Assembly (NCBI GenBank): GCA_900343135.1
Contig: OPYK01000002.1
Location: 20,051 to 84,050 of the forward strand
DNA: 64,000 bases
Origin: Atopobium massiliense
GTDB lineage: Bacteria > Actinomycetota > Coriobacteriia > Coriobacteriales > Atopobiaceae
Direction of reading: 5' to 3'
The notes under the pieces are model-generated. The model did no database searches, was not told where the DNA came from, and worked only from the letters and a program-made list of their open reading frames with translations. Shown here piece after piece: positions 35,824-44,896 of the stretch. The first letter of the stretch is position 1; each line of letters starts with the position of its first letter. Position numbers and translations under genes: made by a program.

Positions 35824-36276
35824 TTAGTCCTCATCGTTATCATGTAGTAATTCTACATGAAGACACGCAGCCTCAACCATATAATCGAGCGTTTTAAGCA
35901 ATTGTTCAGTGCGCTTTGTTCCCAAGTCGCTCAAAAGCTTCGTTACCAGGGCGAGCGTTTTTTTATGCATAGCATCGTATACACTGCGTTTTTCAGGATT
36001 AAAACGAATGAAAATATGCCGCTTGTCTTGTTGTGAGTTTTCACGATAAATAAGTCCCTTATCAAACATGGCAATAAGGGTGCGGTTCATTTGCGATTTT
36101 TTGATACGCGTTTTGGCACACAACGTTGTGGCAGTAATGTTTTCATTGGGGTGTTGGATGAGATAACGGCAGATAATAGCCTCGTTATAGGGCATATCGG
36201 TAACCAGGCGATTGTTATTAAGTATGGCGCTTAGCTCAACCCACGCGTTAATAATTCTCTCGTTTGTGTCGTCCAT
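35824..36276 (-). CDS. MarR-family transcriptional regulator
   Basis: A 150-aa winged helix regulator. The DNA-binding core reads ITATTLCAKTRIKKSQMNRTLIAMFDKGLIYRE-like (about 47-80), then the wing with DKRHIFIRFNPEKRSVYD. The long C-terminal helix mediates dimerisation. AAAGGAG lies 5 nt before the ATG. A palindrome overlapping its own -10 box suggests autorepression. It may read on into the BceRS-like operon, only 147 nt downstream; ligand unknown. Confidence 0.88.
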   Translation of the reverse strand: MDDTNERIINAWVELSAILNNNRLVTDMPYNEAIICRYLIQHPNENITATTLCAKTRIKKSQMNRTLIAMFDKGLIYRENSQQDKRHIFIRFNPEKRSVYDAMHKKTLALVTKLLSDLGTKRTEQLLKTLDYMVEAACLHVELLHDNDED

Positions 36277-36378
36277 GACAACTCCTTTGTACTACTTAAA
36301 AGCAAAACGACATAGCACATACCAGTTGTTACGATTGCAGTAACGCACGCGGCACGGGTCTTGCTCGATGCGATTACC

Positions 36379-36419
36379 ATACAACAAATATTGTATATTT
36401 TTAACCTGAGTTACGTGAA
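36379..36419 (-). promoter_or_regulatory. marR promoter with overlapping palindromic operator
   Basis: -35 TTCACG (36414-36419), 18-bp spacer, -10 TACAAT (36390-36395). The 18-bp dyad ATACAA-N6-TTGTAT (36379-36396) covers the -10 region and downstream side, where a MarR dimer would block polymerase. The leader would be about 105 nt. Confidence 0.55.
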
Positions 36420-36545
36420 CGGTTGATTTTTTTAACTAAGCGTATACGGCATGCAACACGGGCGGCGCACATGTGCACACGTACATGCCAAACGCGCATA
36501 GCCTTGGCTTCAAGCGTATACCGTATACGGCAACCATCAATACAT

Positions 36546-36588
36546 GAAAAAACCGCCAGGCTGAAGGTACGTAGACCAGCCCAGCGGT
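36546..36588 (-). terminator. Rho-independent terminator after metK
   Basis: On the - strand a 12-bp stem (ACCGCTGGGCTG with CAGCCTGGCGGT, two wobble pairs) is followed by six T. It lies about 80 nt after the metK stop. Together with the MarR promoter and the 11-bp repeat it accounts for the 390-bp gap 36277-36666. Confidence 0.88.
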
Positions 36589-36617
36589 AGCGTTATAGTA
36601 GCGTTATAGTAGCGTTA
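36587..36617. repeat. 11-bp tandem repeat between metK and its terminator
   Basis: GTAGCGTTATA at 36587 and 36598, then a partial GTAGCGTTA at 36609. It is transcribed as part of the metK 3' UTR. Confidence 0.6.
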
Positions 36618-36666
36618 CACGCGCACGCCATATTCACACGCAAGTAAACCCGCAGCTAAACGGCAG

Positions 36667-37956
36667 CTAGACGGCTTGCTGCAAGGCGTCCACACGATTG
36701 AGCGCCTCCCACGTAAAATCGGGATCGGTGCGACCAAAATGCCCGTAGCATGCTGTTTTCTCAAAAATTGGACGACGCAAATCGAGATCGCGAATAATAG
36801 CGCTGGGGCGAAGATCAAACACCTGCGATACCGCCTTGTTTAAGCGCTGCTCATCGGTGTGCGCCGTACCAAAGGTATCAACCATAATAGAAAGCGGCTT
36901 TGCCACACCAATGGCATACGCAAGCTGAACTTCGCACCTGTCGGCAAGCTGCGCTGCCACGATGTTTTTTGCCACCCAGCGCGCCGCATAGGCACCGGAA
37001 CGATCGACCTTAGTGCAGTCTTTACCCGAAAACGCACCGCCGCCGTGACGCCCCATACCACCATAGGTGTCAACAATAATTTTGCGCCCAGTAAGACCGG
37101 TATCGCCCATAGGCCCGCCCACCACAAAACGACCTGTTGGATTAACGTAAATATCGGCATGTTTCCAGCTAATCTGCGCGCGCTCCATAATTGGCGTAAT
37201 AACGTGTTTGATAAGATCGCGCTTAATAGTGTCCATGTTGGTAGTTGCCGGGTCGTGCTGCGTGGAAACAACAATTGCTGTTACTTCTTGCGGAACATCG
37301 TTTACATAACGAATAGTTACCTGCGTTTTGCCATCGGGTCGAAGGTAAGGCACAGTGTGGTCTTTACGCACCTGCGCCAAACGCTCTGCAAGCTGCTGCG
37401 CAAGATAGGCGCCCATGGGCATGTACACAGACGTTTCGCGCGTGGCATAGCCAAACATCATGCCCTGATCGCCTGCTCCAAGCTCCTGAGGTGCTGACGC
37501 GTTTGTATGAGCAACGTCAGCTGCGGCTGCAATACCCGAAGCACCGGCAGCACGGCCTACTTCATAGGCACAGTCGACACCTTGTGCAATGTCGGGACTT
37601 TGCTCGTGAATAAGATTTATAACACCGCAGGTATCGCAATCAAACCCATACTTAGCGCGGTCGTATCCAATGCGTCGCACCGTTTCGCGTGCAATGTGTG
37701 CCACGTCGAGATAGGCTTCGGTGCGAATTTCGCCCGCAATAACAATGGTGCCTGTGGTTACAAACGTTTCGCACGCACAGCGCACGTTGTCGACGCTTGC
37801 AGGTTCGCCTGAAGGCGAGGTATAACCTGCTTTTTCGAGCGCTGCTTCCTTGGATAACAACGCGTCGAGAATTGCATCTGAAATTTGGTCACACATTTTG
37901 TCGGGGTGACCTTCCGTTACCGATTCTGAAGTAAAGAGGTAGTTTCTCTGTGACAT
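36667..37956 (-). CDS. metK: S-adenosylmethionine synthetase
   Basis: A 429-aa cytosolic enzyme making SAM from methionine and ATP. Signatures: [20 protein letters not shown] at the N-terminus, [12 protein letters not shown], and the P-loop-like [16 protein letters not shown]. About 25 Ala/Ser-rich residues (about 135-160) are inserted between QGVD and the GAGDQG motif, making it longer than the usual about 390. No SAM riboswitch is possible in the 96-bp gap to gltX. Transcribed alone, with its own terminator. Confidence 0.95.
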   Translation of the reverse strand: MSQRNYLFTSESVTEGHPDKMCDQISDAILDALLSKEAALEKAGYTSPSGEPASVDNVRCACETFVTTGTIVIAGEIRTEAYLDVAHIARETVRRIGYDRAKYGFDCDTCGVINLIHEQSPDIAQGVDCAYEVGRAAGASGIAAAADVAHTNASAPQELGAGDQGMMFGYATRETSVYMPMGAYLAQQLAERLAQVRKDHTVPYLRPDGKTQVTIRYVNDVPQEVTAIVVSTQHDPATTNMDTIKRDLIKHVITPIMERAQISWKHADIYVNPTGRFVVGGPMGDTGLTGRKIIVDTYGGMGRHGGGAFSGKDCTKVDRSGAYAARWVAKNIVAAQLADRCEVQLAYAIGVAKPLSIMVDTFGTAHTDEQRLNKAVSQVFDLRPSAIIRDLDLRRPIFEKTACYGHFGRTDPDFTWEALNRVDALQQAV

Positions 37957-38052
37957 AATTCACCATCTTTCATACGTGCAGTGCTTATAATCTTACACGT
38001 TTATACAAGCCGTCTTGCGTGCATTTTTGATGTCGTGAAGATGTAGCAAAAA

Positions 38053-39861
38053 ATGACAGATAAGGCTGCGCGGCGGCGCATAAACCCATATACTAAAGGT
38101 GTTACCACGAAAAAACCTCCACAGAAAGTATGGTGTCGCGTGAAAACGGTTCAACAAGCAGATATGCTGCAAACCAAAGATACAAACCAAAGCAATTCAA
38201 CAAACGCGAGCGAAGCACACGCGCACGCAAGCGCGCAGCCTAGCGTTGCGTCTCATGAAACGCGGCCAATCCGCGTGCGCTTTGCCCCCTCGCCCACCGG
38301 CAAGCTGCATATTGGCGGTGCGCGTACAGCTATTTATAACTGGGCATTTGCTCGTGCAAACCACGGAACGTTTATTTTGCGCATTGACGATACCGATCCC
38401 TTGCGCTCAACCGAAGAAAACACGCAAATTATTTTGCGCGCGATGAGCTGGCTTGGTCTTGATTGGGACGAAGGCCCCATGAAAGGTGGTGCGTTCGGCC
38501 CTTATGCGCAAACGGAGCGCCACGATTTATACGTTGCAGCAGCGCAAAAACTGCTCGACGAAAACAAGGCCTACTATTGTTTTTGCACGCCCGAGATGCT
38601 GGAAGCCGACAAACAAGAGCAAATTGCCGCCAAAGCACGTTTTCAGGGCTATACACGGCGCTGTCGCGGACTTTCGCGAGAGGAAGCAGAAAAGCGCATA
38701 GCTCAAGGTGAGCCATATACCATCCGCATAAAGGTGCCTCTTAACCGCGGCGATGTGCACGTTCACGATCTTATCCACGGCGACGTGGTGTTTAGTGCCC
38801 GTGAGCTCGACGATTTTATTCTTATTCGCAGCGACGGTACGCCAACGTATAACTTTGCAACAGTTGTAGACGATGCAGCTATGCAAATAACCCACATCAT
38901 CCGCGGTGACGACCACCTTTCGAACACGCCGCGCCAGGTTATTGTATACGAAGCCTTGGGCGCTCAAGTGCCTATGTTTGCGCACCTTTCAATGATTTTG
39001 GGTACCGATGGTAAAAAACTCTCCAAGCGTCACGGCGCCACCTCGGTTGAGGAATACCGCGATGCAGGATATGATGCCGAAGCGCTCGTGAATTACCTCG
39101 CGCTGTTGGGCTGGGCACTTGATGGCACAACAACCATTGTTCCTCGTCGTGTGCTGCAAGAAAAGTTTTCGCTCGAACACGTTTCGAAAAACCCTTCAAC
39201 ATTCGACCCGCAAAAGCTCGATTGGATAAATGCACAGTATTTGCAAACAAAAAGCGATGAAGATTTTGCTTGTGACGTGCTTATTTCCCAGCTTGCTGCG
39301 GCAGGGCTGCTTGAGTGCGCCCATGATGTAACACGTACTAATGGTGCTGCAGAAGCCTTGGATGCAGCAGATACAGCAGATGCAGCAGCGCCAAGTGCCA
39401 ATGTGTGTCGTGCGGTATATAACGAAAAGCCTGCATGGTGGAATTTGCTGGCTGCCATCATTAAGCCTCGCTGTACACGTGCTAATCAGGTAGTCGAAAA
39501 ATGCACCTTCCTTTTTGAAGGCAATACCGTAACCTACGACGAAAAATCGGCTGAAAAACACTTGCACCAGCCATTTGCACCGCAGGTACTTTGCGCGGCG
39601 CAGGACGTGCTTGCAGCGCTTTCTTCCTGGAAGCACGAAGACATTGATGCTGCGCTTATGCCACTAGCCGAAAAAACAGCCGAAACACTCTCAATTAACA
39701 AACGTAAATTCTTTGGTGTAATTCGCGTAAGCCAGTGCGGCAATCAGGTGTCGCCCCCACTTGGCGAATCGATGGAGCTTTTGGGTAGAGATGTGTGCTT
39801 GGCGCGCATTTCCCAAGCGTTAGCATGGTGCGATGCGCATCCGTGTAATGAGGATGAGTAA
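38053..39861 (+). CDS. gltX: Glutamyl-tRNA synthetase
   Basis: A class I synthetase charging tRNA-Glu (and possibly tRNA-Gln as the non-discriminating form, since no glnS is seen here). RFAPSPTGKLHIGGARTA holds the HIGH motif and KKLSKRHG the KMSKS motif. C-terminal anticodon-binding domain follows. The longest frame gives 602 aa, with about 75 residues before the catalytic core that are not family-like; the true start may be the ATG at 38164 or a nearby GTG, since no clear ribosome site marks any of them. An Ala/Asp-rich repeat insert (around 435-455) comes from GCAGATACAGCAGATGCAGC-like DNA. Confidence 0.93.
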   Translation: MTDKAARRRINPYTKGVTTKKPPQKVWCRVKTVQQADMLQTKDTNQSNSTNASEAHAHASAQPSVASHETRPIRVRFAPSPTGKLHIGGARTAIYNWAFARANHGTFILRIDDTDPLRSTEENTQIILRAMSWLGLDWDEGPMKGGAFGPYAQTERHDLYVAAAQKLLDENKAYYCFCTPEMLEADKQEQIAAKARFQGYTRRCRGLSREEAEKRIAQGEPYTIRIKVPLNRGDVHVHDLIHGDVVFSARELDDFILIRSDGTPTYNFATVVDDAAMQITHIIRGDDHLSNTPRQVIVYEALGAQVPMFAHLSMILGTDGKKLSKRHGATSVEEYRDAGYDAEALVNYLALLGWALDGTTTIVPRRVLQEKFSLEHVSKNPSTFDPQKLDWINAQYLQTKSDEDFACDVLISQLAAAGLLECAHDVTRTNGAAEALDAADTADAAAPSANVCRAVYNEKPAWWNLLAAIIKPRCTRANQVVEKCTFLFEGNTVTYDEKSAEKHLHQPFAPQVLCAAQDVLAALSSWKHEDIDAALMPLAEKTAETLSINKRKFFGVIRVSQCGNQVSPPLGESMELLGRDVCLARISQALAWCDAHPCNEDE

Positions 39862-39981
39862 CACCCGCTCCATTGGGCATACTCAGTAATACATTCTTAT
39901 TGATGCGTACTCATAATACATATGCACACTAACCATGCAAGCGCGTGCGCACCGGCGCACAACTAAAGGAGTTGGTTGTTC

Positions 39982-41571
39982 ATGATGACAACATCGGCAT
40001 TTGAAGTCCTCGGACCCATTATGGTTGGTCCTTCCTCTTCGCATACCGCAGGTGCACTTCGCATTGCCCAGGTAGCACGCATACTTGGTCCCAAACCGCT
40101 GGAGCGCGTTGAATTTGTGCTGTACAATTCGTTTGCGCACACCTACAAAGGTCACGGGAGTGATAAGGCGCTTGTTGCTGGTATTTTAGGTCTTGCTCCC
40201 GACGATATCCGCGTGCGCGACTCGTTTGAGCTGGCAAAACAGGCAAATTTGCGCTTTGAATTTATACCGTCCGAAAACGGCGCAGGCAAGCACCCCAACA
40301 CGGTGTGCATCGTAATGCACGGCGTAGACGGCACGCGCATGGAGGTTACCGGCGAGAGCCTCGGCGGCGGGCGCATGCGCATTAGCTCTATCGACAACAT
40401 TGCCATTGAACTTTCGGGTGACTTACCCACAATTTTTGTGGCTCACACCGATACACCCGGCGTGTTGGCGTCGCTTACCCGTGAGCTTAGCTGCGCGCAC
40501 ATCAATATTGCAACCCTGCGCACGTTTCGCTCAAAAAAAGGCGGCCAAGCGTATAGTGTTATCGAAATTGATAACGATATACCCGAAGAGCTGGTGGGCG
40601 CGCTGCGGCACATTCACCACGTTGGTCTTGTTAACATGGTGAACATTCCCGGCACTGTGGTTATTACGCCAGATGCTACGCTTACACACAATTTTGAAAC
40701 AGGTAAAGAGCTACTTGAGCTTTGCCAGCGTTTTAACCTTAGTATTGGCGAGGTTATGCGTCTTCGTGAGTATGAACTTTCAAACTCGGGCGATCATGAT
40801 GCCCGTATGCAGCACGTACTCGACGTTATGCGACAAGAAGTGCACGACCCTATTGAACACCCCCGCAAGTCGCTTGGCGGGCTTTTGGGCGGACAGGCGC
40901 AAATGGTTGCGCAGGCGCAAGATACGTACGCACACGCGCTTATGGGCACCACGCTCACCCGCTGCGTTGCATTTTCGATGGCGGTGCTTGAACGCTCAGC
41001 AACTATGGGAGTTATCGTTGCAGCGCCAACTGCAGGATCCGCAGGTATTGTGCCAGGAGCGCTGCTTGGCGTGGCACAAACACTGCATAAAAGCGATGAC
41101 GAAATTGCGCGTGCACTGTGGAATGCCTGCGCGCTTGGCGCTATTTTGGCGCACAACGCATCGGTAGCGGGAGCTGAAGGCGGCTGCCAAGCAGAAGTTG
41201 GCTCGGCCTCGGCAATGGCTGCTTCTGCCGTGTGTGAGCTGCTTGGCGCGCCAGCACAGGTGTGCCTGAGCGCTGCTTCAACCGCTATTGCAAACCTGCT
41301 TGGTCTTGTATGCGATCCGGTTCGTGGTTTGGTTGAATACCCCTGCCAAGACAGAAATGCCATTGGTGTTGCCAATGCCATTAGCGCAGCGCAGCTAGCG
41401 CTTTCGGGCGTGTACGACCCCTTGCCGTTTGACGAGGTAACGCAAGCCATGAAAGAGGTTGGCTCAGCGCTTCCGGCATCGTTGCGCGAAACAGCATTAG
41501 GCGGGCTTGCTGCCACGCCTTCGGCTGCAACAGCGCAGGCGGTGTGTGGTAGCTGCAATTTGTGTGACTAG
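39982..41571 (+). CDS. sdaA: L-serine ammonia-lyase, fused beta and alpha domains
   Basis: A 529-aa iron-sulfur enzyme converting L-serine to pyruvate and ammonia. The beta part (1-about 240) starts FEVLGPIMVGPSSSHTAGA and holds an ACT domain (VAHTDTPGVLASLTREL). The alpha part holds APTAGSAGIVPGA, NASVAGAEGGCQAEVGSA and CDPVRGLVEYPCQDRNA, with cysteines placed for the 4Fe-4S cluster. In Bacillus these are two genes, sdaAB and sdaAA, next to recG; here they are one gene elsewhere. AAGGAG lies 10 nt before the ATG at 39982. Amino acid fermentation is a plausible use. Confidence 0.93.
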   Translation: MMTTSAFEVLGPIMVGPSSSHTAGALRIAQVARILGPKPLERVEFVLYNSFAHTYKGHGSDKALVAGILGLAPDDIRVRDSFELAKQANLRFEFIPSENGAGKHPNTVCIVMHGVDGTRMEVTGESLGGGRMRISSIDNIAIELSGDLPTIFVAHTDTPGVLASLTRELSCAHINIATLRTFRSKKGGQAYSVIEIDNDIPEELVGALRHIHHVGLVNMVNIPGTVVITPDATLTHNFETGKELLELCQRFNLSIGEVMRLREYELSNSGDHDARMQHVLDVMRQEVHDPIEHPRKSLGGLLGGQAQMVAQAQDTYAHALMGTTLTRCVAFSMAVLERSATMGVIVAAPTAGSAGIVPGALLGVAQTLHKSDDEIARALWNACALGAILAHNASVAGAEGGCQAEVGSASAMAASAVCELLGAPAQVCLSAASTAIANLLGLVCDPVRGLVEYPCQDRNAIGVANAISAAQLALSGVYDPLPFDEVTQAMKEVGSALPASLRETALGGLAATPSAATAQAVCGSCNLCD

Positions 41572-41665
41572 GCTGCTTGTGTGCTTCCTTAAGCGCGTAA
41601 TCACCTTTTCCTGCTCGCGTAAATAGCGATATTTTGTGAAGGGAGATAATTTCACAGAATTACAC

Positions 41666-41694
41666 TTGCAAGATTTGCCAGAATCCCGTATAGT
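41666..41694 (+). promoter_or_regulatory. Strong promoter of the tRNA pair
   Basis: TTGCAA (41666-41671), exactly 17 bp, TATAGT (41689-41694). Transcription would start about 24 nt before the first tRNA. Confidence 0.75.
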
Positions 41695-41723
41695 TACTCC
41701 TTGCGCGTAAACAAGACGCAATT

Positions 41724-41797
41724 TGGGACGTCGTCTAAAGGTAGGACAAAGGTTTCTGGTACCTTCAGTGGGAGTTCGATTCTCTCCGTCCCAGCCA
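41724..41797 (+). tRNA. tRNA-Gln (CTG)
   Basis: A full cloverleaf: acceptor TGGGACG/CGTCCCA, D-arm with GGTAGGAC, anticodon stem AAGGT/ACCTT with loop TTCTGGT (anticodon CTG), T-loop GTTCGATTC, discriminator G and encoded CCA. Confidence 0.93.
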
Positions 41798-41810
41798 TTT
41801 ATCGCGTAAT

Positions 41811-41886
41811 GGCCCGTTCGTCTAGCGGTTAGGACGCCGCCCTCTCAAGGCGGAGATCACCAGTTCGAATCTGGTACGGGCTACCA
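41811..41886 (+). tRNA. tRNA-Glu (CTC)
   Basis: Acceptor GGCCCGT/ACGGGCT, D-arm TCTAGCGGTTAGGA, anticodon stem CCGCC/GGCGG with loop CTCTCAA (anticodon CTC), T-arm CCAG/CTGG with GTTCGAAT, encoded CCA. 13 nt after tRNA-Gln in one transcript. Confidence 0.93.
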
Positions 41887-41898
41887 TTGCCTACTAAG

Positions 41899-41920
41899 CC
41901 ACGCTTTTGCGTGGTTTTTT
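41899..41920 (+). terminator. Terminator of the tRNA operon
   Basis: CCACGC-TTTT-GCGTGG followed by six T, 12 nt after tRNA-Glu. Confidence 0.9.
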
Positions 41921-42021
41921 ATTAGCAATAAACGGCATGGTTCACCGCAATGCCAGCGCTGTATCCCTCACACGTAACACAAATGTTTAGCAGCACGTAC
42001 GCGCACCTTCCTCATAGCTAT

Positions 42022-42048
42022 AAAAAAACCTCAATCATACGATTGAGG
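42022..42048 (-). terminator. Terminator after secG
   Basis: On the - strand CCTCAAT/ATTGAGG with a 6-nt loop, then seven T. It lies 134 nt after the secG stop. Confidence 0.88.
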
Positions 42049-42181
42049 CTAAAGAACTATTGACGTTTTAACGTAGTGGCATATAACACACGGAATGCTC
42101 ACCATAACGCATGCGAACACGACACAACGGCGCGCCAGGTCACAAACGTCACGATGCCACATTATACGTAAAGCCTGTAGC

Positions 42182-42430
42182 TTAAATAACGCCTTGCGGG
42201 AACGTAAGCGCCATAATACAAATGGTAATACCAAAAATTACGGCACAGATAACAGTAAGACGATCGAGGTTTTTCTCCCAAATACCCGAACCCGCTGCAG
42301 AATTGTACATAGACGATGCGATCATATCGGACACACCGGTACCTTTACCTGAATGCATAAGAATAAGCAATACAGTTAGTACTGCAGAAACGGCGAGAAC
42401 GCCTAAAAGAATGCTATTAACGATACTCAC
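42182..42430 (-). CDS. secG: Preprotein translocase subunit SecG
   Basis: An 82-aa membrane subunit of SecYEG. Two hydrophobic segments (about 5-25 and 55-75) flank the conserved LMHSGKGTGVSDMI loop. The GTG at 42430 is preferred because AAGGAG sits 6 nt before it. In many Gram-positives secG follows tpiA in the gap-pgk-tpiA order, as here. Confidence 0.92.
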   Translation of the reverse strand: MSIVNSILLGVLAVSAVLTVLLILMHSGKGTGVSDMIASSMYNSAAGSGIWEKNLDRLTVICAVIFGITICIMALTFPQGVI

Positions 42431-42705
42431 GCACAACTCCTTGTCTACATGGCTTATTGCGTGTATGAATACTGCTAAAACGTGCGCATACGAACACGAT
42501 TAATGCACAGAGCAGTATAAGAAAACAAACGGTATTAGAATACCACATGTGCTGCAGCGCTGCACAAAAAAGCCAAGCAACACACCACTGCACATACAAG
42601 TTCTATGAACCCGATGTGCAGCGTGTGTGCTTTTGTGTGTAACTACAGAAATCGCGGACGCGTTCCATTACCAAGCGGTATGCACCGCGCGCGCAGCTGC
42701 TTGGC

Positions 42706-43470
42706 TTACATAGCCGCCTTTACCATTGCAGCAAACGAATCGGCCTTAAGCGAAGCGCCACCAACAAGTGCGCCGTCAACATCTTCTTCAGCCAAGAAAC
42801 CAGCAATGTTCTCGGGCTTTGCGCTACCGCCATACAGTACGCGAATGCCATTTGCAAGCTCGGCACCAAAAATGTCGCGAAGCGTTGCGCGAATAGCGCT
42901 GCATACCTCTTGAGCGTCTTCGGCAGTTGCAGTTTTACCAGTACCGATAGCCCAAATTGGCTCGTAGGCAACAACATATTGCGAAGGCGATGTAAGGGTA
43001 AGGCCTTTGGTGTCGGCTTTAATTTGCTCAACAACAAACTCAACGTGTTTACCAGCTTCACGCACTTCGAGCGACTCGCCGCAGCACGAAATTGGCACAA
43101 TATTGTGAGCAAGAAGAGCTTTTGCCTTTTTGTTGATGTCTTCGTCGGTTTCGCCAAAATAGCCACGACGCTCTGAGTGACCAATGATGCAGTAGGTTGC
43201 ACCAAGGGAAACGAGCATGTTAGGGGCAGTTTCGCCGGTAAACGCACCGTTCTCTTCCCAGTACACATTTTGCGCACCAAGTGCAATGGAGCTATCCGAC
43301 TGCTCAAGCGTAGCAGCAACAGCCTTTAAGTCGATGGTTGGAGGGCACACAACAACGTCTACATTGCCTGTAGAACCTGGAAGCTCACGAACAAGCCCCT
43401 GCGCAAGCTCAGCAGCTTCGCCGTAGGTTTTGTTCATTTTCCAGTTGCCAGCAATCATGGTATTACGCAT
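42706..43470 (-). CDS. tpiA: Triosephosphate isomerase
   Basis: A 254-aa glycolytic TIM barrel. Catalytic residues: Lys in GNWKMNKT (about 11), His in IGHSERR (about 99), Glu in AYEPIWAIGTG (about 172); the phosphate loop YGGSAKPEN is near the end. The ATG at 43470 overlaps the pgk stop by 8 nt, so translation is coupled. Confidence 0.96.
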   Translation of the reverse strand: MRNTMIAGNWKMNKTYGEAAELAQGLVRELPGSTGNVDVVVCPPTIDLKAVAATLEQSDSSIALGAQNVYWEENGAFTGETAPNMLVSLGATYCIIGHSERRGYFGETDEDINKKAKALLAHNIVPISCCGESLEVREAGKHVEFVVEQIKADTKGLTLTSPSQYVVAYEPIWAIGTGKTATAEDAQEVCSAIRATLRDIFGAELANGIRVLYGGSAKPENIAGFLAEEDVDGALVGGASLKADSFAAMVKAAM

Positions 43471-44653
43471 CGAGCAACGCCTCCACTCCAGGAAGAGCCT
43501 TGCCTTCAACAAGCTCCATGGATGCTCCGCCACCGGTAGAAATCCAGGACATCTTGTCAGCTAAGCCAAATTTGTTAATAGCTGCAACAGAGTCGCCACC
43601 ACCGATAATCGAGGTGCAGCTGCTGTCAGCAATAGCTTTTGCAACAACTTCGGTACCGTGAGCAAACTGATCCATTTCGAATACGCCCATAGGACCATTC
43701 CAAAATACGGTTGCTGCTTTGCGCACAGCGTCGGCATACAGCTCTTCGGTTTTAGGACCAATGTCCATACCCATACGATCGTCGGGGATAGCATTTGAGC
43801 ATACTACCTCGCCCTTTGCGTCTTCACCAAAGTGATCGGTAACAACGTTGTCTACAGGAAGGAGAATCTTAACGCCCTTAGCCTCAGCCTTTTTGAGCAT
43901 TTCGCCCGCACGCTCAACCCAATCGGGCTCCTGAAGCGAGGTGCCTACCTTGTAACCTTTTGCAAGGAAGAAGGTATAAGCCATACCGCCGCCGATGATG
44001 AGTGTGTCGCACGAGTCAATAAGGTGGTCGAGAACACCAATTTTACTGGATACTTTGGAGCCACCAACAATAGCTACAAACGGACGCTTGGGCTCAGAGA
44101 AAATAGAGGTAAGCGTGTCAACTTCTTTTTCAAGAAGGAAACCAGCAACTGCAGGAATGTATGCAGAAGGTCCAACAACCGAACCCTGTGCACGGTGAGC
44201 CGTACCAAATGCGTCGAGAACAAAAATGTCGCCATACGAAGCAAGCTTCTTTGCAACTTCGGGGTCGTTTTTCTTTTCGGCTTTAAGGAAGCGGACATTC
44301 TCAAGAAGCAAAATATCGCCAGGTTTAACTGCTTTAACAGCAGCTTCTGCCTCGTCACCATAGGTGTCGGCAACAAATTTTACTTCGTAGCCGCTAAGCT
44401 CCTGAAGCTTTTTAGCAACGGGAGCAAGCGAAAGAGCCTCTTCGTAGCCAGTGCCTTGAGGACGGCCCAGGTGACTCATAAGCACAATGCCTGCACCGTG
44501 CTCTTTTAGATATTTAATGGTAGGAATAGCTTTTTGAATACGGGTGATATCGCCTACGACACCATCTTTTACGGGAACATTAAAGTCGACACGCATAAGA
44601 ACGCGCTTACCTTTAACGTCTATGTCGCGTACGGTTTTTTTAGTAAAAGCCAT
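43463..44653 (-). CDS. pgk: Phosphoglycerate kinase
   Basis: A 396-aa glycolytic kinase making ATP from 1,3-bisphosphoglycerate. KRVLMRVDFNVP near the N-terminus, SHLGRP substrate loop, GGSKVSSKIGVL, and the nucleotide-binding GGGDSVAAINK near the C-terminus are all present. AGGAGG lies 5 nt before the ATG. 243 bp separate it from gap, including a terminator, so pgk-tpiA may have separate transcription. Confidence 0.96.
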   Translation of the reverse strand: MAFTKKTVRDIDVKGKRVLMRVDFNVPVKDGVVGDITRIQKAIPTIKYLKEHGAGIVLMSHLGRPQGTGYEEALSLAPVAKKLQELSGYEVKFVADTYGDEAEAAVKAVKPGDILLLENVRFLKAEKKNDPEVAKKLASYGDIFVLDAFGTAHRAQGSVVGPSAYIPAVAGFLLEKEVDTLTSIFSEPKRPFVAIVGGSKVSSKIGVLDHLIDSCDTLIIGGGMAYTFFLAKGYKVGTSLQEPDWVERAGEMLKKAEAKGVKILLPVDNVVTDHFGEDAKGEVVCSNAIPDDRMGMDIGPKTEELYADAVRKAATVFWNGPMGVFEMDQFAHGTEVVAKAIADSSCTSIIGGGDSVAAINKFGLADKMSWISTGGGASMELVEGKALPGVEALLDA

Positions 44654-44796
44654 ACTAACCTCCTAAAATGACAAACGCTCAATGCGTTTTTATGAACGGC
44701 AGAACACGAAGGTAACACAGGTGAACCCTACTAGGGAACCTTCAATGCAACCTTGCAAAGCGCCTAGAAGGCAACCTGCAATGCAGCCTACAAGGC

Positions 44797-44836
44797 AAAA
44801 GGCGCACGTGCAAGCTCTTGGCAATGCACATGCGCC
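44797..44836 (-). terminator. Rho-independent terminator after gap
   Basis: On the - strand a 12-bp stem (GGCGCATGTGCA with TGCACGTGCGCC, one wobble) and TTTT. It lies 60 nt after the gap stop. The rest of 44654-44796 is rich in short CCTGCAATG/ACCTTGCA-like repeats with no clear function. Confidence 0.75.
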
Positions 44837-44896
44837 TTCGTAGTGCATGGTATCAAGAAAAACGTGTTACCAATACGGTGATATTACGCCGCAGTC

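Noticed and set aside
37957-38052. SAM riboswitch before metK
   Set aside because: The 96-bp gap is shared with the divergent gltX and shows no conserved SAM-box elements.
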